Positions 1-6,045 of a stretch of 8,524 nucleotides of DNA are shown here, piece by piece; the stretch's first letter is position 1; each line of letters begins with the position of its first letter. Position numbers and translations under genes: made by a program. The stretch comes from an uncultured Oscillospiraceae bacterium (GTDB taxonomy: Bacteria > Bacillota > Clostridia > Oscillospirales > Ruminococcaceae): the NCBI GenBank assembly GCA_900539195.1, contig UQBC01000054.1:1-8524 (forward strand). Direction: 5' to 3'. The notes under the pieces were generated by a model that ran no database searches, was not told where the DNA came from, and was given only the letters and a program-made list of their open reading frames with translations.

Positions 1-4
1 ACTG

Positions 5-104
5 CAAGCATCCTTGCTTGGTCTAGGGGCGGTAGCCCCAGTAATATAGCCCCTTCCCGAGGGGAAGGGGTTTGGGGTTAGGGATAGAGAATTCGCTCTA
101 TCTT
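5..104. repeat. Cluster of four consecutive hairpins (possible interspersed repeat element)
   Basis: Four inverted repeats follow one another with little spacing. CAAGCA/TGCTTG lies at 5-10 and 15-20. GGGGC/GCCCC lies at 26-30 and 35-39. CCCCTTCCC/GGGAAGGGG lies at 50-58 and 62-70 (9 bp, loop of 3). GATAGAG/CTCTATC lies at 83-89 and 96-102, extendable by two G-T pairs. The heptamer TAGCCCC also occurs twice as a direct repeat (33-39 and 47-53). None of the hairpins is followed by a clean T-run, so they do not read as intrinsic terminators. The GC-rich stretch contrasts with the AT-rich leader just after it. A dispersed intergenic repeat or the tail of a structured RNA are both possible; the function is unknown. 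Confidence 0.5.
61..83 (+). other. Putative G-quadruplex motif
   Basis: Four G-runs lie on the plus strand: GGGG at 61-64, GGGG at 67-70, GGGG at 74-77 and GGG at 81-83, separated by loops of 2, 3 and 3 bases (AA, TTT, TTA). This satisfies the standard four-run, short-loop pattern for an intramolecular G-quadruplex. The first two runs are also the right arm of the 50-70 hairpin, so the two structures would compete. It lies about 90 bases upstream of the sigma factor start. Whether it folds in vivo or matters for expression is inference. Confidence 0.4.
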
Positions 105-141
105 ATAAAAAACAGACTTTTTCTACAAACTAAAATTATTT

Positions 142-147
142 TATAAT
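142..147 (+). promoter_or_regulatory. Candidate -10 element of the sigma factor gene
   Basis: A perfect TATAAT lies in the AT-rich leader 27 bases before the TTG start. No good -35 hexamer is visible at the expected distance (119-125 is T-rich), and no recognisable ECF-type promoter (AAC plus CGTC/TCTA) is seen, so neither housekeeping nor autoregulated transcription is secure. In AT-rich DNA such a match can arise by chance. Confidence 0.3.
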
Positions 148-162
148 TACACTTTAAATTTC

Positions 163-167
163 GGAGG
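163..167 (+). promoter_or_regulatory. Shine-Dalgarno GGAGG that fixes a TTG start
   Basis: GGAGG lies six bases ahead of the TTG at 174, an ideal distance. The nearby ATG at 169 is only one base from it and opens a different frame that stops after about 19 codons. The next in-frame ATG (195) has no comparable ribosome binding site. The TTG is therefore the best-supported start of the sigma factor gene. Confidence 0.7.
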
Positions 168-173
168 AATGCT

Positions 174-701
174 TTGCTGTCAGCTTATATTTCTATGGTC
201 GATACACCGACCGAAAAAGAACTTGTGACGCAACTTTATAATTCGTATAAACAATTTATGTACAATATAAGTATGTCAATGCTCGGCAAACGGGAAGATG
301 CCGAAGATGCCGTGCAGGATTCATTCATACGCATTATAAACAACCTTGACAAGATAGGAAACCCGTATTCCAGAAAGACAAAATCCTATATCACAGTCAT
401 AACAAAAAACATCTGTGTCGACAAACTCAGAAAATACAACATAAACAACACACTGACAATCGGCGATTCTGTGGAGGATATCCCCGATGATAACGAAGAA
501 ACGGACATTGCCTATGAGCAGGTCATAAAAAATATGAAGCAACTTCCTCCGCGGCTGAAGAGTATAGCATTTCTCTACTATGTCCAGAAACTTCCTACAG
601 AAAATATTTCACAGATGCTTGATATCGAAGTCAACACCATTCATGTATACTTATCAAGAATAAGAAAGATTCTGCTTTCAAAAAAGGGTACAACATTATG
701 A
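174..701 (+). CDS. ECF-type RNA polymerase sigma factor (sigma-70 family)
   Basis: This 175-residue protein has the two-domain layout of extracytoplasmic-function sigma factors. Region 2 spans about residues 17-90, with the characteristic GKREDAEDAVQDSFIRI helix at 38-54 that contacts core polymerase and the -10 DNA. An acidic linker follows at about 98-112. Region 4 spans about 119-170, with the helix-turn-helix around TENISQMLDIEVNTIHVYLSR that reads the -35. It would direct polymerase to a small regulon when released by its partner. The start is TTG at 174, chosen from the GGAGG at 163-167. The stop codon overlaps the ATG of the next gene (ATGA), which implies translational coupling and is the usual layout for a sigma/anti-sigma pair. 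The signal it answers cannot be read from the sequence. The family call is firm; the subgroup is not assigned. Confidence 0.92.
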   Translation: MLSAYISMVDTPTEKELVTQLYNSYKQFMYNISMSMLGKREDAEDAVQDSFIRIINNLDKIGNPYSRKTKSYITVITKNICVDKLRKYNINNTLTIGDSVEDIPDDNEETDIAYEQVIKNMKQLPPRLKSIAFLYYVQKLPTENISQMLDIEVNTIHVYLSRIRKILLSKKGTTL

Positions 702-1387
702 CAAACAAAGAAATTTTAAGTGCGGCTCTGAAAAGCGATTATCTTTCTGAGCTATCCGTGTTTGAGGCTCTTCCCGACTACAGAATGAGCCGTAGCTTCG
801 ACAGAAAAATGCACAAGCTGATACGGGCATATTTAAAGCGAAAAAACAGAGAAAACACCGTATACAAGCGCCGTACCAGAGTACGTCTGTTGGCAATTGC
901 AATAATTATCGCTACCGTTGCGCTCGGCACAGGCGGTGTGGTTCTGCTGCAATACTGGGATACTTTCAGGCTGAGAGGCATCGGTAACAACGAATACGCC
1001 TTTGATGTAAGCGACCCCGAAAGCTCACCTACGGAAATTCTCGACAAATACAGGATAACAGCCGATCTCAGCAGTTATAAAAAAGAAGTCATAAGCGACA
1101 GCGATCTGGACTACTGGGTAGTATATACCGACTACAGCGGAAAGACAGTCTGCTATAATCAGTTCACAAAGACTATGGCTGATTCATTGCAGATCGGACT
1201 TGGCGATGTACAGATTCCTCCGGAGAAAACCGATCTTGGCAATTATACCGCTTTATATTATGTGTCGGCAAACGGCGTACAGAACCTTATGTGGGACAAC
1301 GGCGACTATATATTCGAGCTTTCGGCAGAGGGTCTGAGCAAGGAAGAAACAAAAGCGCTTGCCCTTTCTGTCAAAAAAATCGGATAA
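698..1387 (+). CDS. Single-pass membrane protein with DUF4367-like C-terminus, probable anti-sigma factor
   Basis: The protein has 229 residues. Residues 1-62 are a charged, basic cytoplasmic region rich in Lys/Arg (RAYLKRKNRENTVYKRRTR at 43-61). A transmembrane helix spans about 63-86 (LLAIAIIIATVALGTGGVVLL). The rest would be extracytoplasmic. The segment from about residue 120 to the end, including YYVSANGVQNLMWDNGDYIF at 187-206 and the closing LSKEETKALALSVKKI, resembles DUF4367, a domain often carried by proteins encoded next to ECF sigma factors in Clostridia. The 4-base ATGA overlap with the sigma gene supports a partner role: the N-terminus would hold the sigma factor and the outer domain would sense an envelope signal. 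No HxxxCxxC zinc anti-sigma motif is present, so it is not a classical ZAS protein. The anti-sigma role is inferred from context. Confidence 0.78.
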   Translation: MTNKEILSAALKSDYLSELSVFEALPDYRMSRSFDRKMHKLIRAYLKRKNRENTVYKRRTRVRLLAIAIIIATVALGTGGVVLLQYWDTFRLRGIGNNEYAFDVSDPESSPTEILDKYRITADLSSYKKEVISDSDLDYWVVYTDYSGKTVCYNQFTKTMADSLQIGLGDVQIPPEKTDLGNYTALYYVSANGVQNLMWDNGDYIFELSAEGLSKEETKALALSVKKIG

Positions 1388-1411
1388 TATCGGATATGTG
1401 TGATTTATCAC

Positions 1412-1441
1412 TTGATTTGATATACTCGGATGTGTTATACT
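1412..1441 (+). promoter_or_regulatory. Candidate promoter of the esterase lipoprotein gene
   Basis: TTGATT at 1412-1417 and TATACT at 1436-1441 are separated by 18 bases, and the -10 is preceded by TGT (1433-1435), giving an extended -10. The predicted transcript would start about 50 bases before the ATG at 1500. I see no intrinsic terminator between 1388 and 1411, so readthrough from the sigma/anti-sigma pair is also possible. CGGAT recurs at 1381, 1391 and 1427 around this promoter; it may be chance. Confidence 0.5.
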
Positions 1442-1499
1442 TATAACAATTAATTCAGCTGTTTTCAGCAGAAGCTACCGGAAACAAGAAAGGAAAAAT

Positions 1500-2741
1500 A
1501 TGAATAAAAGAACTATTTCCGCGCTTTGTTGCGCATCAATATTGCTCGGTATGTTATCGGGCTGTGCAAACAGCAAGACGGAGGAAAGTATGAACAGCAC
1601 AACATCAACTGCCGAAAGCTCGGCAATATCTTCTGCTGAAGTGACATCATCGGCATCATCAGACGTACAGGAAGGTCAGTCGGTCGTACTTACGGCAGAT
1701 ACAGCAAAGCTTGTCGGAAGGACATATCTCAATGACGATACGCTCTGGACTGCATTTTCGGGTTCAGGCGCAGAGTTTACCTATACCGGAAAGAAGCTTG
1801 ATATCACCATAGTCGGTGACAACGCCTCAACCGCAGGAAACGAAGAAAATTACGCACGCGTTGCAATTTATATTGACGGCGAACGTGTTATCGACGATAT
1901 GCTAAACGAAAAGGAAAAGACATATACCGCCTTTGAAAGCGACACTGAAAAGAGCGTAGACGTTCAGATAATCAAGCTGTCAGAATGCGCAATGTCGACA
2001 TTCGGAATAAAGCCGATAAAGCTTGCCGACGGCGAAAAAATCGAACCTGCGAAAGCAAAAGATCTCAAGATAGAGTTCATCGGCGACTCGATCACCTGCG
2101 GATACGGTGTTGACGACGAGGATAAGGAACACCACTTCAAGACCTCAACCGAAGATGTGACAAAGGCATACGCATACAAGACTGCAAAGGCGCTCAACGC
2201 TGACTACAGTATGGTATCTATAAGCGGCTACGGCATCATTTCGGGTTACACCGATGACGGCAAGAAAAAATCGGAGCAGACAATACCTCAGTACTATGAT
2301 AAACTGGGCTTTTCGTACAACAAGTTTGCGAACAGCCTTGAGGTTGCTTCCCTCAAATGGGATTTTGACAATTACAAACCTGATATAGTTGTTATAAACC
2401 TTGGCACGAACGATATGAACTATGCTGCAAACGACGTTACACGAGCTGAGTTTGAAGAGGGTTATAAGGAATTCTTGAAGCAGGTACGCTCTCATAATCC
2501 CGACGCATACATATTCTGCACATACGGCGTTATGGGTAACTCCCTGCTGAAAAACATCAAGAATGTATGTGAGCAGTACTCGGAAGAAACAGGCGATACC
2601 AAGGTTAAATTCTTCACCCTCTCAATGCAGGACGAAAACAAAAACGGTATTGCCGCAGACTGGCACCCCAGCGAAAAAACTCATGAGATCTGCGCCGAAA
2701 AAGCGGTAAGAACAATAAAGGAAACCCTCGGAATAGAATAA
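1500..2741 (+). CDS. Secreted SGNH/GDSL esterase lipoprotein, carbohydrate esterase family 2-like
   Basis: The 413-residue protein starts with a lipoprotein signal peptide and lipobox LSGC, putting the lipidated cysteine at residue 22. A Ser/Thr/Glu-rich tether follows (about 23-60). Residues about 63-175 form a beta-rich module of the kind that precedes the catalytic domain in CE2 esterases (GRTYLNDDTLWTAFSGSGAEF at 73-93). The SGNH hydrolase domain runs from about 190 to 413: block I GDSITCGYG has the nucleophile Ser197, block III GTND is at 302-305, and block V ADWHP has Asp387 and His389. Family members remove acetyl groups from xylan and other polysaccharides. The lipid anchor puts this one on the outer face of the membrane, consistent with work on plant or host glycans. 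The start has AAAGGA at 1489-1494. A strong terminator follows at 2778. Substrate is not determined; a peptidoglycan or exopolysaccharide deacetylase role is possible. Confidence 0.87.
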   Translation: MNKRTISALCCASILLGMLSGCANSKTEESMNSTTSTAESSAISSAEVTSSASSDVQEGQSVVLTADTAKLVGRTYLNDDTLWTAFSGSGAEFTYTGKKLDITIVGDNASTAGNEENYARVAIYIDGERVIDDMLNEKEKTYTAFESDTEKSVDVQIIKLSECAMSTFGIKPIKLADGEKIEPAKAKDLKIEFIGDSITCGYGVDDEDKEHHFKTSTEDVTKAYAYKTAKALNADYSMVSISGYGIISGYTDDGKKKSEQTIPQYYDKLGFSYNKFANSLEVASLKWDFDNYKPDIVVINLGTNDMNYAANDVTRAEFEEGYKEFLKQVRSHNPDAYIFCTYGVMGNSLLKNIKNVCEQYSEETGDTKVKFFTLSMQDENKNGIAADWHPSEKTHEICAEKAVRTIKETLGIE

Positions 2742-2777
2742 TCGACCGATTGCAAACGTTGATAAACTCATAATAAC

Positions 2778-2824
2778 AAAAAACTGTTCGCAGAGCCTTT
2801 TTCAGGCTCTGCGAACAGTTTTTT
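2778..2824. terminator. Strong bidirectional intrinsic terminator
   Basis: A perfect 14-bp GC-rich stem (CTGTTCGCAGAGCC at 2784-2797 with its complement at 2805-2818) encloses a 7-base loop. It is flanked by A6 at 2778-2783 and T6 at 2819-2824, so it ends in a U-tract in either direction. It sits between the converging esterase gene (plus) and cotJC (minus) and can terminate both. Confidence 0.95.
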
Positions 2825-2882
2825 ATATATCATTTTAAAATCAGTTCAAATAAAATCTTCGGCATTACGGCGGCGTGCGGCT

Positions 2883-3440
2883 TTATCTTATCTGATCCTG
2901 TAATATATCAAGTATCTCTCCAAACCGCTGGAAATGCACTACCTCACGTTCACGCAGGAATCTGATAACATTAGACACATCGGGATCGTCACATACTCTT
3001 AATATATTGTCGTATGTTGCCCTTGCTTTCTGTTCTGCCGCAAGATCCTCGTGCAGATCGGCAAGCGGATCTGCTTTGCTCTGCATATATGCCGCTGTAA
3101 ACGGTACTCCTCCCGCATTTGCGGGATATACCGCATTTGCATGATCCATATAATATGCGCCTACACCGTATCTGTCGAAACTTTTTGCGCCCTCTCCCGT
3201 TGTCAGCTGAGAAACTATTGACCCTATCATTTCCAGATGAGATAGTTCTTCCGTGCCTATATCGGTCAGTATTGCAATTGCTCTCTTGTCAGTCTGGGAA
3301 AACCGCTGTGACAGATATCTCAGCGCTGCGCTAAGCTCTCCGTCAGGTCCGCCGTATTGAGAAAGAATGTAGCTTGCAAGCTTAGGATTGCGGTTTTTGA
3401 TAACGACAGGCACCTGCGTCCTCTTTTCAAATATAAACAT
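2883..3440 (-). CDS. cotJC: CotJC spore coat protein, manganese-catalase family
   Basis: The protein has 185 residues and is a ferritin-like four-helix protein of the manganese catalase family that forms part of the inner spore coat with CotJA and CotJB. All five dimanganese ligands of the family can be placed: Glu35, Glu65 and His68 (TEELSHLE), Glu136 (AAEQKAR) and His169 (REREVVHF). The Glu136 to His169 spacing of 33 matches the spacing in characterised manganese catalases, so the metal site appears intact. It is shorter than full catalases, as CotJC proteins are, lacking the long C-terminal extension. It is the last gene of the operon, 9 bases after cotJB, with an AAGGAGG ribosome site that overlaps the cotJB stop. 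Peroxide disproportionation during coat assembly is a plausible activity but inferred. Confidence 0.95.
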   Translation of the reverse strand: MFIFEKRTQVPVVIKNRNPKLASYILSQYGGPDGELSAALRYLSQRFSQTDKRAIAILTDIGTEELSHLEMIGSIVSQLTTGEGAKSFDRYGVGAYYMDHANAVYPANAGGVPFTAAYMQSKADPLADLHEDLAAEQKARATYDNILRVCDDPDVSNVIRFLREREVVHFQRFGEILDILQDQIR

Positions 3441-3449
3441 ACGTCCTCC

Positions 3450-3704
3450 TTATAATATCCACTGACCGCTGAGCCAGTCCCAGTTGCAGTCCGTACCGGC
3501 AGAGGACGCTTTGAGCGGATAGAATTCATTCTCAAACGCACATCTGCAAGCGTCCGCCTGCTTCACAGCCTCACGGTACAGCTCAAGCGCTCTTGTATCA
3601 TTGGGGTGAGTATCAAGAAACAGCTTTAAGTCCTGCGCATAGAAATCTGCGGCAGACAGCTTGCGCAGAAGCTGTGACGCTCTCGATGACAGATTATACG
3701 CCAT
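3450..3704 (-). CDS. cotJB: CotJB spore coat protein
   Basis: This small protein of 84 residues is the middle gene of the cotJABC coat operon. It is mostly helical and charged (LRKLSAADFYAQDLKLFLDTHP at 13-34), with the alternating-aromatic C-terminus NWDWLSGQW that resembles the tryptophan-rich end of CotJB proteins. CotJB is a structural coat component that, in Bacillus, depends on and supports CotJC incorporation. Its ATG at 3704 lies inside the end of cotJA (11-base overlap), behind a G-rich stretch GAGAGGGGG, so translation is probably coupled. The order JA-JB-JC and the sizes make the assignment firm even though the sequence is short. Confidence 0.9.
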   Translation of the reverse strand: MAYNLSSRASQLLRKLSAADFYAQDLKLFLDTHPNDTRALELYREAVKQADACRCAFENEFYPLKASSAGTDCNWDWLSGQWIL

Positions 3705-3888
3705 TATAAAGCCCCCTCTCGTATTCGTCTATCGTGATATTAAGCTCAGGAAATATAGTTCCCGCTCTCATTGCCGTTTCGGGGTCGTACAGCTTGCCGA
3801 GCCTCTGGAACGGCGCATACGCATATCCGAGTTTCTTTTTTGCGTTCATCGTTTCTGCGTTTTCACAGAAAATATCGTTCTTATCCAT
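3694..3888 (-). CDS. cotJA: CotJA spore coat protein
   Basis: This 64-residue protein is the first gene of the cotJ operon. The core YAPFQRLGKLYDPETAMRAGTIFPEL (about 23-48) is the conserved part of CotJA proteins. CotJA is a small coat-associated protein expressed in the mother cell and needed with CotJB/CotJC for normal coat assembly in Bacillus subtilis. The ATG at 3888 has AAAGGAG about 9 bases upstream on the minus strand. The gene overlaps cotJB by 11 bases. Its presence is the clearest sign in the window that the organism can form endospores or descends from a spore-former. Confidence 0.9.
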   Translation of the reverse strand: MDKNDIFCENAETMNAKKKLGYAYAPFQRLGKLYDPETAMRAGTIFPELNITIDEYERGLYNGV

Positions 3889-3933
3889 TCTCGGAATACT
3901 CCTTTCATTCGTGATTTTTCGGCTTTACAGTAC

Positions 3934-3961
3934 AATTTATGCCGATTTGCACCTGTATGTT
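3934..3961 (-). promoter_or_regulatory. Candidate SigE-type sporulation promoter of cotJABC
   Basis: On the minus strand CATAAATT (3941-3934) resembles the SigE -10 (CATACAAT type), and 13 bases upstream AACATAC (3961-3955) resembles the SigE -35. The -10 ends 45 bases before the cotJA ATG. In Bacillus subtilis the cotJ operon is SigE-dependent. The matches are partial, so this is a candidate only. Confidence 0.35.
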
Positions 3962-4012
3962 ACAAATGGGATATTTTGACATAGACATTACAATGGTATC
4001 TCAAAAACAGCA

Positions 4013-4041
4013 TTGACACCGCCGCAAATGTGTTATATACT
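4013..4041 (+). promoter_or_regulatory. Near-consensus SigA promoter of the TPP riboswitch/thiW transcript
   Basis: TTGACA (4013-4018, perfect) and TATACT (4036-4041) are separated by exactly 17 bases. The predicted start is near 4048, about 32 bases ahead of the aptamer. A short inverted repeat, GTCTG/CAGAC (4044-4048 and 4050-4054), lies at the expected transcription start. A promoter this strong fits a gene whose control is by transcript termination rather than initiation. Confidence 0.85.
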
Positions 4042-4079
4042 GTGTCTGTCAGACAGATCCTATACGATTTTAACATCTA

Positions 4080-4175
4080 TAAAGCAAGGGAGCTCGTGAA
4101 CGGGCTGAGAGGGAATTGCAATTCCGACCTTTGAACCTGATTTGGATAATGCCAACGTAGGGAACGGTTGTTTTA
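4080..4175 (+). ncRNA. TPP riboswitch (THI element)
   Basis: The conserved THI-box core is present: CTGAGA at 4105-4110 and the block from GAACCTGAT at 4133 through TGGATAATGCCA to CGTAGGGAA near 4164. Helices can be drawn. P1 pairs TAAAGCAA (4080-4087) with TTGTTTTA (4168-4175). P2 pairs AAGG (4086-4089) with CCTT (4128-4131), sharing two bases with P1. P3 pairs GCTCG (4092-4096) with CGGGC (4101-4105). The optional P3a is the perfect palindrome GGAATTGCAATTCC (4112-4125). It binds thiamine pyrophosphate and controls the downstream thiamine-precursor transporter through the terminator at 4194-4222. Confidence 0.97.
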
Positions 4176-4193
4176 GTGCGCATAAAAACATCG

Positions 4194-4222
4194 GCTCCCG
4201 CAGACAGTGTGGGAGCTTTTTT
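4194..4222 (+). terminator. Riboswitch expression-platform terminator
   Basis: GCTCCCGCA (4194-4202) pairs with TGTGGGAGC (4208-4216), one pair being G-T, around the loop GACAG, and six T residues follow (4217-4222). It lies between the TPP aptamer and the thiW ribosome site, so it is the OFF structure when TPP is bound. Its left arm GCTCCC is also complementary to GGGAGC at 4088-4093, inside the aptamer's 5' strand, giving a mutually exclusive antiterminator. Confidence 0.92.
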
Positions 4223-4250
4223 GACGGATAAAAGAAAAGAGGTATTTTGT

Positions 4251-4793
4251 ATGAATAAAAAGGTAAGTATTCAGAAACTCGCAATTTCAGGCGTTCTCAT
4301 CGCATTAGCGGTAGTGCTGAGCGGATTTTCGATCCCGATAGGAGCGTCAAAGTGTTTTCCCATTCAGCATATGGTAAACGTGATAGCAGGCACACTGCTC
4401 GGACCGTGGTACGCTGTGGGAATGGCATTTGTCACATCGCTTATAAGACTTATAATGGGTACAGGCACACTGCTCGCTTTCCCCGGAAGTATGGTAGGCG
4501 CACTCTGCTGCGGACTTGCTTTCAGATACATTTTCCCGAAGTGGTCGTTTGCTAAGCGTGTTCCGATAGCTTTCCTCGGTGAGATTATCGGCACAGGTAT
4601 TCTCGGCGCTATGGCGGCTTTCCCCATTGCCACATTTGTAATGGGCAAAGAGGCGGCTTTATTCACCTACGTTATCCCCTTCGGCGTTAGCACGGTAGGC
4701 GGTGCGCTCATAGCATCCGTCCTCATGTTCGCCCTAGCAAAGACGGGAGTTATAAATATGATGTTCAGACAGACAAGCGAGAAAAAAGCGTAA
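4251..4793 (+). CDS. thiW: ThiW, substrate-binding (S) component of an ECF thiazole transporter
   Basis: This 180-residue integral membrane protein has about five to six hydrophobic helices (about 8-30, 38-62, 72-92, 105-131, 138-164). The stretch PIQHMVNVIAGTLLGPWYA followed by SLIRLIMGTGTLLAFPGSM (37-81) is typical of ThiW. ThiW proteins bind the thiazole precursor of thiamine (hydroxyethylthiazole) and use a shared energising module (EcfA/A'/T) encoded elsewhere. Control by the TPP riboswitch just upstream fits this role exactly. The ATG at 4251 is chosen because AGAGGT sits 7 bases ahead. The reading frame stays open up to a GTG at 4176, but that would place coding sequence through the terminator. 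No thiM, thiE or other thiamine gene follows; the gene is alone between two terminators. Confidence 0.94.
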   Translation: MNKKVSIQKLAISGVLIALAVVLSGFSIPIGASKCFPIQHMVNVIAGTLLGPWYAVGMAFVTSLIRLIMGTGTLLAFPGSMVGALCCGLAFRYIFPKWSFAKRVPIAFLGEIIGTGILGAMAAFPIATFVMGKEAALFTYVIPFGVSTVGGALIASVLMFALAKTGVINMMFRQTSEKKA

Positions 4794-4810
4794 ACGTCCA
4801 TAAATAAATC

Positions 4811-4842
4811 AAAGCCACAGAGAGCATTCCCTGTGGCTTTTT
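4811..4842 (+). terminator. Intrinsic terminator after thiW
   Basis: AAAGCCACAG (4811-4820) pairs perfectly with CTGTGGCTTT (4831-4840) around a 10-base loop, and the T-run continues to 4842. It lies 17 bases after the thiW stop. On the other strand the right flank has only TTT before other bases, so it should act mainly rightward but may also help end the converging yibE/F transcript. Confidence 0.85.
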
Positions 4843-4852
4843 CTTATTCTCC

Positions 4853-6019
4853 TCAACCGCTGTCCTTTGTCTGTTCCTTCTTCTTATGATACTTCTTTAT
4901 CAAAACCGCCGTAAGCAGCGATGTAAACGGCACCGTCAGCACAATTCCTATAGTACCCGATAATCCCTGCATTATCTCTATACAGATATTGTTCGAGTTT
5001 ATAAGCTGATAGTAGGAAAGATCATAGCAGTAGTCGATCATCAGCGTGACTATCGAGCCGCCGACAAACGCAAGTATCAGCGTGTTGGACATTGTACCCA
5101 TCATATCCCTGCCGACATTTATGCCGCTCCTGAAAAGCTCCGATACGCTGAGCTCCGGCTTCTTTTCGTGTATTTCATCAATAGTTGACGCAAGCGACAT
5201 TCCCACATCCATAACTGCGCCGAGCGTTGATATGAGAATACCCGAGAACAGAAGTCCCTCTATATTTATAGGTATATTCTGCCCGATAAACAGCAGACTT
5301 TCTACCTCGGATACATTATAGCCGCTGATTCCGGCAAGCTGTCCGAATATCAGAGCCAGTACGCCTGCCACCAGTACACCGAAAGCCGTTCCTGCGATAG
5401 CACTGACAGATTTCACATTCGCTCCCGCAACAAAGAATATCGTTATGACGGTAGACAGGACGCATATAACAGCCGCCGCCCAGAACGGCGAAAATCCCCT
5501 GTATACAAGCGGAAAGTAAACGAAAATCGTCAGCACGAATGTAAGAGCAAGACATACCGCAGATTTTATGCCTTTTTTACCGCCCACCAGCCACAACATA
5601 ATCACAAACAGCGCAATAAAGGCATATACAACATATTCTCTGTCACGGCTGTAAACGGTCACTACAGGCTCTCCGCCGTCATTGGCGCTGACTATGGCTA
5701 CTACGTCAAGACCTACCGTACACGGCGCACCGAAAAGATTTCCGTTAGGGCTTATCGCACTCAGCTCCTTGCCTGCATAGCTTCCCGTCTTTATCTTTAG
5801 AACTACCTCCTGATTGCCGTACCGCTCGCCGTCCTCTTCAAGGTTATCCTTGGTGATTTTTGTTACGGTCGCTTTTTCAAATGTCCTGTTGTATGTCGAT
5901 ACAAGCTCCACCTTGTCGAATGAGTTGAGCAATACAATAAGCACCGCACTTAATGCAATACCGACAAGCGCTATTATATATCCTATGATTTTTCCTTTTG
6001 TCAAATTCAGCTTATTCAT
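4853..6019 (-). CDS. YibE/F family multi-pass membrane protein
   Basis: The protein has 388 residues and belongs to the YibE/F-like family, whose biochemical role is not established. An N-terminal membrane helix (about 10-32) is followed by an outer domain of about 95 residues rich in beta strands (34-128), then a membrane core of about seven helices (about 130-147, 151-171, 178-198, 205-229, 254-278, 309-331, 350-376). The family signature is clear in GILISTLGAVMDVGMSLAST (260-279) followed by LFRSGINVGRDMMGTMSNT (295-313) and LAFVGG. The C-terminus is a basic tail. In this window it covers both the YibE-like and YibF-like parts in one chain. It follows the metallophosphoesterase gene by 71 bases, same strand, so co-transcription is possible. 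Its ribosome site is weak (GGAAAG about 11 bases upstream). Confidence 0.88.
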   Translation of the reverse strand: MNKLNLTKGKIIGYIIALVGIALSAVLIVLLNSFDKVELVSTYNRTFEKATVTKITKDNLEEDGERYGNQEVVLKIKTGSYAGKELSAISPNGNLFGAPCTVGLDVVAIVSANDGGEPVVTVYSRDREYVVYAFIALFVIMLWLVGGKKGIKSAVCLALTFVLTIFVYFPLVYRGFSPFWAAAVICVLSTVITIFFVAGANVKSVSAIAGTAFGVLVAGVLALIFGQLAGISGYNVSEVESLLFIGQNIPINIEGLLFSGILISTLGAVMDVGMSLASTIDEIHEKKPELSVSELFRSGINVGRDMMGTMSNTLILAFVGGSIVTLMIDYCYDLSYYQLINSNNICIEIMQGLSGTIGIVLTVPFTSLLTAVLIKKYHKKKEQTKDSG

Positions 6020-6045
6020 ATTTTTCTTTTCTTTCCGAATACAGC

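Noticed and set aside
169..228. ATG at 169 as start of a leader peptide
   Set aside because: It is only one base from the GGAGG, so initiation there is unlikely, and the roughly 19-codon frame has no attenuator-like features.
3661..3984. Plus-strand open frames across cotJB/cotJA
   Set aside because: They lie opposite well-supported cot genes and show no family similarity or ribosome sites.
3976..4004. Second TTGACA at 3976 as an additional thiW promoter
   Set aside because: No -10-like hexamer occurs at 16-18 bases downstream. The TTGACA at 4013 with TATACT is far better.
4176..4250. Extended thiW start at GTG 4176
   Set aside because: The extension would run through the riboswitch terminator and has no ribosome site. 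The ATG at 4251 has AGAGGT at 7 bases and matches ThiW N-termini.
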